64,000 nucleotides of DNA from Flammeovirgaceae bacterium UBA4465 (GCA_905182375.1 CAJJBF010000004.1:1-64000); one strand, 5' to 3'. Counted from the first letter of the stretch, positions 16,815 to 26,865 are shown. Program-made: numbers and translations. The notes: a model not told the origin generated them from the letters alone.

Positions 16815-19691
16815 CTAAACCCGCTTGCAAATCCCGTTATACGGGCAATATTCACATTTTTTAAGATCATGGGTCTGATCGAAGGGAATTTCATTATCCC
16901 AAATTTCGGTAAGTAATTCATTCAAAACTTGCTCAAAACCATCACTGTACTGTCCAAATGATTGTACTTGGATTTCTGCTTGACCCTTCTCTTTTTGAGT
17001 CAATTTCCAATCAAATTTATCATCAAAAAGATGCTTACTATTAAATATACTAGGTTCAATGCGCTCGTACGAATCTTTGTATCCGCTTTGTACTAAATAG
17101 CTATAGAAAAATATTTGAAAAGCGGTTTTATTTCGTTTGGTGTTTTCAGAATCAATGAGTGAAGCAAGGGTCTCAAAGGTTTTCTCATCCTTACCCGTTT
17201 TATAATCTAACACCCTCAATACACCCCCCTTTAAATCAATTCTGTCAATTTTACCCTTGAGACCGATTATCTGCTTCCTACCATTTACCTGAATCGGCAG
17301 GTCAACAGAGAAACCGTCTTTAGTACCTGACTCTAAGCCTATTATTTTAAATGGTGCATACTTTTCATCTATGTCCAATATTTTATTGATCATCTTTTTT
17401 ATTATTTCAGCAGCGATGATATTTCTGCCTTCAATCATTATTTTTTTCTTGTCTCCCTTAATTTGATAATGCTTACGAAACGCTTCATTAATGGCTCCAT
17501 CCACTCCTTCTCTCAACCAAAAGAAATGCGGAGCACTCACGATAGATGTCTTTTGTACAACCATGAATTGGCGATATAAAATTTCCATGGCATCGTGAAG
17601 AATATTACCAAAAATCATGGCGTCTAGTTCTTCTTGAATTTGCTCCTCTTCGTACAGTTCTGCGATATATTTATAGTAAAATCTGAGTTTACAATAGAGA
17701 TAAGTATCTAACGCTGATGGAGTCAATCTACTCATATAGGGCGTCTTAAAATCCGTAGTGAACCTTGCTAGCTTTTTCATAACCGAATAATCCTTGTTCA
17801 CTGAGATTTCTTTTTTGACAGGGAGTGCAATGGGATTCGCTAATATTTTCTTTTCGATCGAATGAACCGATTCAAGTTCCAGTTGTTTTACCAAACGACT
17901 CAATTCTCCATTCACATTGAATTCCGAGATGCTATTATAATAAAAAACTACTTCCCGAGAACGTTGTAACAATCGATAAAACAGATAAGCATATATCGCA
18001 TCTTGATGTTCATGAGTAGGTAAGTCAAACGCTCTTCTGATATTATGGGGGATAAAAGATCCACTTCGTGGGGGTGCGGGCCAGGCATTTTCATTCATAC
18101 TCAATACAAAAACATGTTCAAAATCTAGATTCCTAGTTTCTAATATACCCATGATCTGGATACCTCTTAAGGGTTCTCCTGAAAAGGGTATTTTCAAACT
18201 TCTCGAAATTTTTTGAAATAATTGGATCAAAAATTCATAGGATAAGAGATCAACTTGAACTCCTAGCACTTCTCTCAATTGAAAAATATGCTGATAATAT
18301 TTAAGAATAAAGGCACTATCGAGACCGTCTTTTTCTATTTCTGATTGATCTTCAAATGATTTAAGGATTTCTAAGAGATAATCTAATGGATTTTCTGGCT
18401 TCGAAAATATTAATTTCAATAAGGGTGAGTTCAATGGAATCTGACTTTCCCCCACAAAAACCAAATTGTACTTTTTAATTTTAGCATTTAATCCTTTGAA
18501 ACGAGTGACGTCCAACCCATAAATCAAGGGATGCTCCAAGATAGCGATGACGGGTTTATGATAGAAAATATCCCCATGGGCCGCAGGCCTTCGCGTATTT
18601 TGAAGCATCAATATGCTTTCTAATAAGGCATATATAGGCGTATCTTTGAGGGGAAAGCCCATCGTTATATTGATCTCGTTCAACGCCTTGGGCAATGCAT
18701 GTAAAACAGGAAATAGCATGTATTCATTGGGGAGAACGATGACTACATTTTCAGCTTTGAAATGTGGTGCTGACATTAAAATTGACAATTTTTCACCCAA
18801 AGCTTTGGCTTGACCCACTTCCAAGGAAACGCCGACAGCGGTCATTAATTTGGGTTCATCAATGTGGTTAGGAATCTTTGATTTAAAAGTGTTACCTAGA
18901 ATCCCATCTTTTTGATACATACGGTGAAAATAGCCTGCCTCTTGGGCCGTATCTTGTAGGTAATAAGCATCTGTATCCCAAAGTACCTCCGCCCCGTTAT
19001 GCTCAACATAATATTTTACAATCCCCTCTTCAACGGCTGTTAATGCATTAAATCCAACAAAAATCAACGGCCCTTTATCATGATAATCATCTGCTAATAA
19101 ATGTGCTAAAAAGTCAGCGTAAATCATCCCAATGTATGCTTTCCCTTTTGCCGTCAATAGAGACTTATATTCAATATATATGGATTTAAGTATTTTCCAT
19201 GTCTCCAAAAATATATCTTGGTTTTTGCTACTTTTCGGTAAAAAAGTAGCCCAAAAAGAAGTAATTATTTTTTTATCTTCTTCTGAAAGAAAATAAAATT
19301 CTTGATCTAGCTCCTTTTGAGATTTTATGCTGGTAAAAATTTGATGGGCGTCCACTCCATATTGATCTATTTCTTCAAAATCTTTTATGATCATCTCCCC
19401 CCAAAAGAAAAATTTATCGAGGGCCTCTCCTTTTTCCTGATGATTTAAGTAAACCTCATGTAACCATAGGACTGATTCAAAACTTTCTATTTTTTCAAAT
19501 TGAGAATGGGACAAAATAAAATCCTCAAGACTCGAAATGTGAGGCAGCCAAATAGGTTTTTTAATCCTTTTTCCAAGTTCTTGCTGTAAGAAAATTCCTG
19601 CCCTCCTATTGGGGAAAATCACTATCAGATTTCTTAGATCCTGATATTTTGTAAGCAATCGCTCCGCAAGGTCTCCAATAAAACTTTTCAT
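16815..19691 (-). CDS. PD-(D/E)XK nuclease / AddB-like exonuclease-helicase subunit
   Basis: A 958-residue protein of the AddB/RexB type that acts in end resection at double-strand breaks. The N-terminal half is a degenerate superfamily 1 helicase (LIVIFPNRRAGIFLQQEL near residue 22, with no intact Walker A). The C-terminal nuclease has GNILHDAMEILY near 700, the catalytic GKIDRIDLKGGVLRVLDYKTGK near 810-830 and an iron-sulfur staple formed by a cysteine near 667 (LYCKLRF) and the C-terminal CEYCPYNGIC cluster. An AddA-like UvrD helicase normally goes with it, often in the adjacent gene, but neither neighbour here is a helicase. Four cysteines and both acidic catalytic residues are present, so it should be active. 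Confidence 0.85.
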   Translation of the reverse strand: MKSFIGDLAERLLTKYQDLRNLIVIFPNRRAGIFLQQELGKRIKKPIWLPHISSLEDFILSHSQFEKIESFESVLWLHEVYLNHQEKGEALDKFFFWGEMIIKDFEEIDQYGVDAHQIFTSIKSQKELDQEFYFLSEEDKKIITSFWATFLPKSSKNQDIFLETWKILKSIYIEYKSLLTAKGKAYIGMIYADFLAHLLADDYHDKGPLIFVGFNALTAVEEGIVKYYVEHNGAEVLWDTDAYYLQDTAQEAGYFHRMYQKDGILGNTFKSKIPNHIDEPKLMTAVGVSLEVGQAKALGEKLSILMSAPHFKAENVVIVLPNEYMLFPVLHALPKALNEINITMGFPLKDTPIYALLESILMLQNTRRPAAHGDIFYHKPVIAILEHPLIYGLDVTRFKGLNAKIKKYNLVFVGESQIPLNSPLLKLIFSKPENPLDYLLEILKSFEDQSEIEKDGLDSAFILKYYQHIFQLREVLGVQVDLLSYEFLIQLFQKISRSLKIPFSGEPLRGIQIMGILETRNLDFEHVFVLSMNENAWPAPPRSGSFIPHNIRRAFDLPTHEHQDAIYAYLFYRLLQRSREVVFYYNSISEFNVNGELSRLVKQLELESVHSIEKKILANPIALPVKKEISVNKDYSVMKKLARFTTDFKTPYMSRLTPSALDTYLYCKLRFYYKYIAELYEEEQIQEELDAMIFGNILHDAMEILYRQFMVVQKTSIVSAPHFFWLREGVDGAINEAFRKHYQIKGDKKKIMIEGRNIIAAEIIKKMINKILDIDEKYAPFKIIGLESGTKDGFSVDLPIQVNGRKQIIGLKGKIDRIDLKGGVLRVLDYKTGKDEKTFETLASLIDSENTKRNKTAFQIFFYSYLVQSGYKDSYERIEPSIFNSKHLFDDKFDWKLTQKEKGQAEIQVQSFGQYSDGFEQVLNELLTEIWDNEIPFDQTHDLKKCEYCPYNGICKRV

Positions 19692-19725
19692 AATGAACGA
19701 GGTACCATTTAGATAAAAAATAAAT

Positions 19726-20699
19726 TTACGTTTTTCTAGATATCGTAAAGGCGAGAAGCTGCTCTAATGAATTTCTGTAAACTGAATCTGGATAAGTTTT
19801 AAGGATAGCAATAGCTTCTGAGAGAAAATCATTCATTCTTTTTCGTCGCATAATCAATGCCCCCTTTTGCTACTACGAATTCAATTACTTTTTTTACGTT
19901 AGCAGATTTTTTTTCACTATCCGAAATCATTTTTTTAATCGTTGCCACCTCTGATGAACTGCTCTGCTTGAGCGCGTAAATGACCGGTAAAGTCATCTTC
20001 CTTTCTCGAATATCAATGCCCGTAGGCTTTCCAATAGCAGCACTTTCATAGTCAAATAAATCATCTTTTATCTGAAATGCCATGCCCACATTAGTACCAA
20101 ATGTCCCCATTTTAGATATGTCTTCCGCGGTTCCTCCACCCGAGCTTGCGCCCTACTTCACAGCAAGAGGTAATCAAACTGGCCGTTTTTTGCCTGATTA
20201 CTTCATAGTACAGCTCCTCTGTAATATCCAATTTCCTCGCCTTCTCCATCTGAAGCAATTCTCCCTCACTCATTTGCTGCACGGCATTAGAAACAATCCG
20301 AAGCAATCCAAAATCATCATTTTTCAAGGAAAGCAGTAACCCTTTTGACAACAGAAAATCTCCCACCAAGACGGCTATCTTATTTTTCCAAAGGGCATTA
20401 ATTGAAAAAAACCCACGACGATAATGTGCGTTATCTACCACATCATCGTGCACCAAGCTGGCTGTATGCAAGAGCTCTATTAAAGCAGCACCTCGATATG
20501 TAGCCTCGTTAATATTGCCTGTGATCGCAGCGGTAAGAAACACAAATAACGGCCGCATTTGCTTTCCTTTTCTTTTGATAATGTAATCCATGATTTTATC
20601 AAGCAACATCACCTTGCTTTTCATAGACTGACGGAATTTTAATTCAAAATCATTCATTTCCTGTTTTACAGGAGCTTGTATGTCTTTGAGTGTGCTCAT
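19726..20699 (-). CDS. Polyprenyl diphosphate synthase (octaprenyl-type), two frameshifts
   Basis: A trans-prenyltransferase that elongates farnesyl diphosphate, probably making the quinone side chain. The first aspartate-rich motif LVHDDVVDNAHYRRG and second IKDDLFDYE are both intact. Reading frame is broken twice: one extra base at about 20150-20153 (VGASSGGGTAEDISKMG becomes VGRKLGWRNRG) and one extra base at about 19838-19844 in an A/T run. Removing both gives a continuous protein of about 323 residues that ends LLAFTISRKT, the usual length. As quinone prenylation is essential, sequence error is likely. Gene symbol is withheld because chain length (IspB versus others) cannot be told. Confidence 0.87.
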
Positions 20700-20784
20700 A
20701 TAATTACAATATTAAACTACTTCGCTTGCATAAAAAATAGGCACTTATAATGAGCCTCATTAGATTTACATATATCTTAAACAT

Positions 20785-21678
20785 ATGAGTGTGAAAAAAG
20801 CGAAATATCATCTTCTAGATGTCTTTACGAATAAGAAATTTGGAGGAAATCAATTGGCCATCTTCGAAGATGCAACAGAAATTCCATCTGAAATGTTTCA
20901 AAACATTGCTCGAGAGCTCAACTTATCAGAAACCGTATTTCTTTTTCGAAAAAATACGGCTGGAAGATACCCAATGCGCATTTTCACACCCGTCAAAGAA
21001 CTGCCTACTGCAGGTCATCCCAGTATTGGAACTGCCTATTTCTTAGCACAAGATTTCCCTAAAGAGGATGGACTAATAACCATAACCTTAAGCCAGAATA
21101 TTGGCCCTATTGAAGTGAAAATCAAAATGTCTAAAAAGGGACCGCTCATGGCTACTATGTATCAAGTACGTCCCCATTTTGGGGGTATTTTGGATAATAG
21201 ATCCGAAATAGCAGAATTATTCCATCTAACAGTATCAGACTTAATGGATTATCCAATACAAGAAGTTTCTTGTGGGGTGCCTTACATCATCGTGCCAGTA
21301 AAAACCCTAGAAAATATTCAAAATTTAACTTTTAATACCCAAGTTTGGGAAAAGCTCAAATCTATATTAAAAGATCATAGCGTTTATGTGTTCACGCCAC
21401 AGGGATTATTACCTAACAGTGATTTACACGGCCGTATGTTTGCTCCAGAAATTGGTATTACAGAAGATCCTGCAACCGGTTCTGCGAATGGACCCTTAGC
21501 CTGTTATTTGTTTAAATATGATATAAAAAAAGGTCCACTCACCAGTGAGCAAGGTTTTGAGATGAATCGACCTAGTATCCTCCATCTTGAAATTGAAAGC
21601 GAAAAAGAAATAATAAAAAAGGTAAAGGTAGGCGGACAAGCCGTCTTTGTCGGACAAGGGCAATTTATCATTGATTAA
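20785..21678 (+). CDS. PhzF family isomerase/epimerase-like protein
   Basis: A 297-residue PhzF-fold protein: the catalytic-type Glu lies in ARELNLSETVFLF at about residue 49, the GH motif in LPTAGHPSIGTAYF near 74, and the second half carries DPATGSANGPLACYL near 232. These proteins resemble diaminopimelate epimerase in fold; PhzF itself isomerises an aminocyclohexadiene acid in phenazine biosynthesis, but most members lack that context and their substrates are unknown. No phenazine genes are nearby. It precedes the acyltransferase by 40 bases, but a separate promoter is visible for the latter. Confidence 0.85.
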   Translation: MSVKKAKYHLLDVFTNKKFGGNQLAIFEDATEIPSEMFQNIARELNLSETVFLFRKNTAGRYPMRIFTPVKELPTAGHPSIGTAYFLAQDFPKEDGLITITLSQNIGPIEVKIKMSKKGPLMATMYQVRPHFGGILDNRSEIAELFHLTVSDLMDYPIQEVSCGVPYIIVPVKTLENIQNLTFNTQVWEKLKSILKDHSVYVFTPQGLLPNSDLHGRMFAPEIGITEDPATGSANGPLACYLFKYDIKKGPLTSEQGFEMNRPSILHLEIESEKEIIKKVKVGGQAVFVGQGQFIID

Positions 21679-21699
21679 ATAGTCAAATGTTTATATTTG
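21670..21699 (+). promoter_or_regulatory. Candidate promoter of the acyltransferase-gpsA operon (ATTG-N18-TATATTTG)
   Basis: The best Bacteroidota-type promoter in the window: ATTG at 21670-21673, 18-base spacer, exact TAnnTTTG -7 box at 21692-21699, and the ATG of the next gene at 21718. It overlaps the end of the PhzF gene and would drive the two phospholipid genes on their own. Confidence 0.55.
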
Positions 21700-21717
21700 C
21701 GGACATAAAAACATTAA

Positions 21718-23382
21718 ATGAGTCAGAATAGGCCTCGATATAAAGATATTCTCAAGAGAAAAAAAGATTGGCCCATTGTCAATCTTTCACAAAATAAAAA
21801 ACCATTTCTCGATGAAGTGAGTCGACATGTTTTTACAAATCTGACACAAGACAATGGGCGTAAAACTCTTCATGAAGAACTCGAAACGACTATCTACAGA
21901 GAGAAACAGCGTGTCATTAACAACCCATGGCGCGTAGACCCAAAAGATGATTTAACTTTTTGGAAACGTATCCAGAAAAAACAATTAGCTATTAAAGAAA
22001 GTAAGGATAGGCTAACTATTGAGAAAGAAATATTAAAAGAAATTATTGATCGATATTGTGAAGAAATTGTTGGTAATTTCAATAAATCCTCCTATCGATT
22101 TGCAAAAAGGATTACCACTTTTGGATTTGCCCGATTGCTCAATGCCGCTCGGGTCAAAGGGTTTAATTCGATATTCAGTCGACAGTTAGATTTACAAGAT
22201 CAAATTCATGTAGTTGGTGAACCTGATCAATTGAGGAAACTAGCGAAAATAGGGACCATTGTTCTAGTTCCTACCCATTTTAGTAATCTAGACTCTATCC
22301 TCATTGGATGGGTGATCCAGTTTTTAGGACTCCCACCCTTCATCTATGGTGCAGGCCTTAACCTTTTCAATATTAAAATATTGGCCTATTTTATGAATAG
22401 CTTGGGAGCCTATAAATTAGATCGAAGAAAGAAAAATCCCATTTATTTAGAAACCCTAAAAGAATATTCAAAAAGGGCTTTAGAATGGGGATGTCACAGC
22501 CTGTTTTTTCCAGGAGGTACCAGGAGTCGCTCCGGTCAAATCGAAAATTCATTGAAATTAGGCTTATTAGGTACTGCCATTGAAGCACAAAGATCTCTCA
22601 TCAGTGACCATGGTAAGCAAGCCAAACCTATTTTTATTGTACCTGTGGTCATTAATTACCAGTTTACGCTCGAAGCACCTTCGTTAATCAATGAACATCT
22701 CAAAAGAACCGGCAGAGAAAGGTATTATAGAGAGTCGGATGCCTTCAGTAATTCTAAAAAAATCACCACCTTTCTGATGAAATTTTTTACCAAAAAATCT
22801 GATATTTCAGTCAGTATTGGCCGTGGCCTCGATGTCTTGGGTAATTATGTAGATGATCAAGGACAAAGCTTAGACCAACAGGGAGCTGTCGTTGATATCA
22901 AAGATTATTTCCTTTCTAATGGAAAAGTTAACGTCGATAAACAACGAGAACATACTTACGTACAAATTCTTTCTAAAAAAATTATTTCAGAGTACTACAA
23001 GAACAATCGCGTTTACTCTAGTCATTTGGTGGCCTTTACTGCTTTTAAGATGCTTGAAAGAAAAAATTCCAAACTGGATCTTTACAGTATTTTAAGACTT
23101 TCAGAAGATGATCTCACTCTAGATTATGAAGCTTTCAAAATAAATTTCAAAAAACTGAGAGGTATAATTTTAGTACTCAATGAACAAGGGAAAGTAGATG
23201 TAAATGATAAACTTAAAAATACAATAGATGAATCCATCATCTATGGACTGAATAATATTGGGATGTATCATGCAAAAAGACCTTTGATAAAATCAAAGGA
23301 TCAGATTTTAATACTCAATGCAAGCACACTCTATTATTACCACAACAGACTAGAGGGATATGGCCTTGAAAAACACATATAA
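21718..23382 (+). CDS. Glycerol-3-phosphate/lysophosphatidate acyltransferase-like protein (PlsB/PlsC superfamily)
   Basis: A 554-residue acyltransferase of the PlsC fold. The catalytic HX4D motif is THFSNLDS at about residue 183; the substrate-binding motif III reads FFPGGTRSRSG near 262, with Gly where the classic family has Glu; and a proline motif FIVPVVINY lies near 304. An N-terminal helical region of about 150 residues and a long C-terminal part extend beyond plain PlsC (about 240 residues), which suggests a PlsB-type glycerol-3-phosphate acyltransferase. It overlaps gpsA, which makes glycerol-3-phosphate, by 23 bases, supporting a role in phospholipid assembly at the inner membrane. 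Which acyl donor or substrate it uses is inferred from context only. Confidence 0.8.
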   Translation: MSQNRPRYKDILKRKKDWPIVNLSQNKKPFLDEVSRHVFTNLTQDNGRKTLHEELETTIYREKQRVINNPWRVDPKDDLTFWKRIQKKQLAIKESKDRLTIEKEILKEIIDRYCEEIVGNFNKSSYRFAKRITTFGFARLLNAARVKGFNSIFSRQLDLQDQIHVVGEPDQLRKLAKIGTIVLVPTHFSNLDSILIGWVIQFLGLPPFIYGAGLNLFNIKILAYFMNSLGAYKLDRRKKNPIYLETLKEYSKRALEWGCHSLFFPGGTRSRSGQIENSLKLGLLGTAIEAQRSLISDHGKQAKPIFIVPVVINYQFTLEAPSLINEHLKRTGRERYYRESDAFSNSKKITTFLMKFFTKKSDISVSIGRGLDVLGNYVDDQGQSLDQQGAVVDIKDYFLSNGKVNVDKQREHTYVQILSKKIISEYYKNNRVYSSHLVAFTAFKMLERKNSKLDLYSILRLSEDDLTLDYEAFKINFKKLRGIILVLNEQGKVDVNDKLKNTIDESIIYGLNNIGMYHAKRPLIKSKDQILILNASTLYYYHNRLEGYGLEKHI

Positions 23383-24415
23383 GGTAACCGTCGGTGTCAT
23401 TGGTACCGGTAATTTTGGTACCGCATTAGCGAATCTACTCGCTGAAAAATGTCATCGAGTGCTGCTCTATGCAAGAAGCAAGCAAAAAGCATTACAACTC
23501 AATCAAACCAGAAAAAATGGCTACCATAATATTGCAGATAACGTAAAAATTATTACCGATGTCTCATTTCTTGCAGAGAAATGTAACTTGATTTTTCCAA
23601 TCGTTCCCTCCATCAATTTTAGGGAAATGATGAAGAACTTATCCCCTTATCTAAAACCTTATCATGTCTTAATCCATGGTACGAAAGGATTTGACTTTAA
23701 CAAGTCAAATAAAAGCAGTAATCCTCTCAAGGAATCAATAATTCAAATTTTCACGATGAGTGAAGTCATCAGACAAGAATCTTCGGTAGTACGAATAGGG
23801 TGTATTGCAGGTCCCAATTTATCTAAAGAAATTGCCTCTAAAATGCCTGCAGCCTCGGTGATTGCAAGTGAATTTGATGAAGTCATTAACCTGGGTCAAA
23901 AATATCTAAAAAGTGATCGCTTTTTAGTTTTTGGAAGCAATGATTTGATGAGTACTGAGCTTTGTGGAATTTTAAAAAACATCATTGCTGTAGGTGCTGG
24001 GACTATTGAAGGCATGAAATTAGGCGAAAATGCCAAGGCCTTGTTTATCACGCGAGGTATGGTGGAAATGGTGGAAATTACTAAAGCGATGGGTGGACAA
24101 GTTGAGCCTTTTTTAGGCCTTGCAGGTATTGGTGATTTGATTGCTACATGTTCAAGTAACCTCAGTAGAAATTATACGGTAGGTGTTCGCCTAGCTAATG
24201 GAGAAAAACTAAGTGAAATCATTCACTCCATGCGTGAAGTAGCCGAAGGAATCAAGACCATTGACATCATCCATGAATGGTCAATAAATAATCCCATACG
24301 TATTCCGATCACCGAAACTCTCTACAAAATAATTCATGAAGAAATTACAGTGGAAGAAGCGCATACTTACATGATGAAGTTTCCTTTCACTTCTGAAATT
24401 AAATTTTTAAACTAA
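23360..24415 (+). CDS. gpsA: NAD(P)H-dependent glycerol-3-phosphate dehydrogenase
   Basis: GpsA reduces dihydroxyacetone phosphate to glycerol-3-phosphate for phospholipid synthesis. The Rossmann motif GVIGTGNFGTALANLL is at about residues 13-28, the catalytic lysine region is LKNIIAVGAGTIEGMKLG near 205, and the C-terminal domain has LAGIGDLIATCSSNLSRNYTVG near 254. Length (351) is slightly above average because of an inserted stretch around residues 115-135 (FDFNKSNKSSNPLKESIIQ). The ATG lies inside the end of the acyltransferase gene (23-base overlap), so translation is coupled. It ends four bases from the end of the convergent M48 protease gene. Confidence 0.93.
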   Translation: MALKNTYKVTVGVIGTGNFGTALANLLAEKCHRVLLYARSKQKALQLNQTRKNGYHNIADNVKIITDVSFLAEKCNLIFPIVPSINFREMMKNLSPYLKPYHVLIHGTKGFDFNKSNKSSNPLKESIIQIFTMSEVIRQESSVVRIGCIAGPNLSKEIASKMPAASVIASEFDEVINLGQKYLKSDRFLVFGSNDLMSTELCGILKNIIAVGAGTIEGMKLGENAKALFITRGMVEMVEITKAMGGQVEPFLGLAGIGDLIATCSSNLSRNYTVGVRLANGEKLSEIIHSMREVAEGIKTIDIIHEWSINNPIRIPITETLYKIIHEEITVEEAHTYMMKFPFTSEIKFLN

Positions 24416-24419
24416 TCTT

Positions 24420-25658
24420 TTATTTCAATAAATTCATCGCCCTAATTCTCTGTAATACGGTGGGATGTGAATAGTTAATAAAGACATTAGCCGGATGAGG
24501 CGTTAGATTAGATAAATGATCTCCACTCATTTTTTTCAACCCATCGATCAAAGGTTGCGCGGCAAAATGCGTTGCAGCATAAGCGTCGGCCTCATATTCA
24601 TGTTTACGGCTGATCAAATTCATGATAATCCCTAAAATTCTAGATACTGGGCTATATAAAATACCAAAAGCGAGCATATTGAGATGAAGAGCTGTTACTT
24701 CCCCCCCCATGGCAAAACTAACTTCCGTATTTAAAATCATTTTTGAGAGTAAAAAGAGCATTAATCCGGTCTGAACAATAGATATGAAAGTACCTATGTA
24801 GATATGATTCTTTTTGTAGTGACCCACCTCGTGGGCAAAGACCGCCGTAAGTTCATCAACACTGTGCTTGGCGATTAAGGTATCGTAAAGAACTACTTTT
24901 TTCTTTTTTCCCAATCCTGAGAAAAAAGCATTGCCTTTACTTGATCGTTTAGATCCGTCAATTACGAATACTTGCGTGAGAGGGAAGGATACTTTTTCTG
25001 CAAAGTCAGCGATAGATTTTTTTAATTCACCTTCTTCTAAAGGCACTAATTTATTGAATAACGGCAGCAATAAAGAAGTGTAAAGCATATTTAAAGCCAA
25101 TAAAAAAACAGTGATTACAATCCAAAAATACCACCAAAAATCAGACCCAATTACCTCAACCATCAAAACAAAAATGACAAGCAAACCGCCTCCCAATAAA
25201 GTCGCCAAAAGATAGCCCTTCACTTTATCTGTGAAAAAAGTTTTTAAAGTCATTTTATTAAATCCAAAGCGCGCTTCAATTACAAAGTTTTGATAGAGTG
25301 AAAAGGGAATTCCCATCAAATCCGAGATCACAAACAATACTCCGAAAAAAATCAAAGGGGTGACCGGTGCCAAAGGACTGAAACTGCGTGCCCAATCATC
25401 CAAAAGTCCAAACCATCCCAACCCAATAGCAACTACCATTACGATCAAAGATAACGCCCCTGAAATTTTGCCAAAGCGCCCGGTAGTATTTTGATAATCT
25501 TGAGATTTTTGATATTTCTCATCATCATAGACCCCATTCAATTCCTCTGGAATAGGTTTGTTAGAACTTTTTTCATTTAAAAAGCTTAATAATAAGTCTA
25601 AAAGAAAATCAAAGATTAAAATTCCTAAAACGAGGATAACTATTGTTTTTTCACTCAT
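24420..25658 (-). CDS. M48 family metallopeptidase, Ste24/CAAX prenyl protease 1-like
   Basis: A 412-residue integral membrane zinc protease. It has the multiple N-terminal transmembrane helices of the Ste24 group (about residues 5-22, 65-85, 95-118, 150-170 and 175-200), the zinc-binding HExxH in FAHEVGHYKKNH near residue 277, and the downstream Glu in SRKHEYEADAYAA near 353. Bacterial homologues have no CAAX substrates and probably act in membrane protein quality control. It is convergent with gpsA. The length and full set of catalytic residues suggest a functional enzyme. Confidence 0.9.
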   Translation of the reverse strand: MSEKTIVILVLGILIFDFLLDLLLSFLNEKSSNKPIPEELNGVYDDEKYQKSQDYQNTTGRFGKISGALSLIVMVVAIGLGWFGLLDDWARSFSPLAPVTPLIFFGVLFVISDLMGIPFSLYQNFVIEARFGFNKMTLKTFFTDKVKGYLLATLLGGGLLVIFVLMVEVIGSDFWWYFWIVITVFLLALNMLYTSLLLPLFNKLVPLEEGELKKSIADFAEKVSFPLTQVFVIDGSKRSSKGNAFFSGLGKKKKVVLYDTLIAKHSVDELTAVFAHEVGHYKKNHIYIGTFISIVQTGLMLFLLSKMILNTEVSFAMGGEVTALHLNMLAFGILYSPVSRILGIIMNLISRKHEYEADAYAATHFAAQPLIDGLKKMSGDHLSNLTPHPANVFINYSHPTVLQRIRAMNLLK

Positions 25659-25717
25659 AAAAATACATTTCTAAAAAAAATAAAATCAACAAATGGCTTT
25701 CATTTTTTCGCCCATGG

Positions 25718-26764
25718 CTAAAAAATAAACGGCACAGGACATTTTACATCACGCGAACCTCGAGGAGGTTTTTTTGCATCTCTTAAATCAAATGAATAAC
25801 TCATAGAGAGCTCATGTGCCCCACCACTACTAACTCCTAAGTCTGACAATGTAAAATCATAACTGTAGCCCACCAGGGTAGGTCCTATTTTAATACCAAA
25901 TAACAGCACAATATCACTTGGTCCGATTCCAGAAAAATCTTCGCTAGGAAAACCACGATACCACAGACCCAACATGAGAGGCTCTAACATAAGACTCATA
26001 CCAACATCGAGTTGAGTAAAGTCTTGCTGATCTTTAAAATTAAAAGAAGGGGTCATACTTCTCTCTTTACCCTCTTTTGAAGCCCATCTGGGATTGATTT
26101 GACTGAAATTAATTTTATAACCCCCATGCAGTGAAAACTTAATCCTCAAAGGACTCTCATCTCCTGAAATAGACTGATTAGGCTCAGTCAGATGATGAAA
26201 AGAGGTCCCCAACCAAGCTTGTTTATTGAAAATAATACCTCCAAAAGCCAAATCCATAAATTCCACGCTCAATCCAGTATTAAAAGATTCAATAGTTTGC
26301 GCAGAAATCAAACCCGTATCATCAAATTGATCTCCAAAAGTCAATCGATCAAAGTTTATATCCTTCCAAACGTAGCCCACTTCTACCCCTGGCCTGAAGG
26401 TCCAGTTATAATTTAATCGAACTTGATAAGCATATTGAACCGCTGCACTTCGAGCATAGAGTCCTGCTAGACCTTCTCTATCTGAATTTAAAATCAAGCC
26501 CAAACTACTGCTGACATCATCAAAATTATAATAGGAGTAAAAGGAGTAGCTTTCAAAGTTAGCATTGATCGAAGGCCATTGATTGCGATAGTTTATCCCT
26601 GCACTGCCTTGTTGATTGATCCCAACCAAAGCCGGATTCAAAAACATAGGATTTGAATAATATTGTGAGAACTGCGTATCCTGAGCCATCAAAACATGCA
26701 GATATACTAAAAAAAAGAAAAGAAATAAACCTCTTAGCCTCATTAAAGGATTAAAATAGATCAA
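25718..26764 (-). CDS. PorP/SprF family type IX secretion outer-membrane protein
   Basis: A 348-residue outer-membrane beta-barrel protein with a signal peptide (LFLFFFLVYLHVLMAQDTQFSQYYSNP). The start of the mature protein, QFSQYYSNPMFLNPALVG, is the family hallmark, and GINYRNQWPSI follows. SprF-type proteins are needed for secretion or surface attachment of specific CHU_C-bearing substrates by the type IX system. It is encoded divergently to exactly such a giant substrate (26866-31176), the standard genetic pairing, so it is likely its dedicated partner. The C-terminus ends with PVPFIF rather than a barrel-closing aromatic strand, preceded by a Lys-Lys-Pro-Pro linker. Confidence 0.92.
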   Translation of the reverse strand: MIYFNPLMRLRGLFLFFFLVYLHVLMAQDTQFSQYYSNPMFLNPALVGINQQGSAGINYRNQWPSINANFESYSFYSYYNFDDVSSSLGLILNSDREGLAGLYARSAAVQYAYQVRLNYNWTFRPGVEVGYVWKDINFDRLTFGDQFDDTGLISAQTIESFNTGLSVEFMDLAFGGIIFNKQAWLGTSFHHLTEPNQSISGDESPLRIKFSLHGGYKINFSQINPRWASKEGKERSMTPSFNFKDQQDFTQLDVGMSLMLEPLMLGLWYRGFPSEDFSGIGPSDIVLLFGIKIGPTLVGYSYDFTLSDLGVSSGGAHELSMSYSFDLRDAKKPPRGSRDVKCPVPFIF

Positions 26765-26790
26765 AAGTTAAAAAAACAATTACTAAAGCA

Positions 26791-26798
26791 TAAATTTG
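26791..26798 (+). promoter_or_regulatory. Candidate -7 box in the SprF/adhesin divergent region (TAAATTTG)
   Basis: An exact TAnnTTTG match 67 bases upstream of the TTG start of the CHU_C protein, between the divergent genes. No clear -33 box was found. Confidence 0.3.
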
Positions 26799-26865
26799 GC
26801 ATTATACTTTGGCCCACTGATACAACGTTAAATAAACCATAGTATTTTACGGTAAATTTAAAGAT

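Noticed and set aside
20785..21678. PhzF as evidence for phenazine synthesis
   Set aside because: No other phz gene is present; most PhzF-fold proteins have other, unknown functions.
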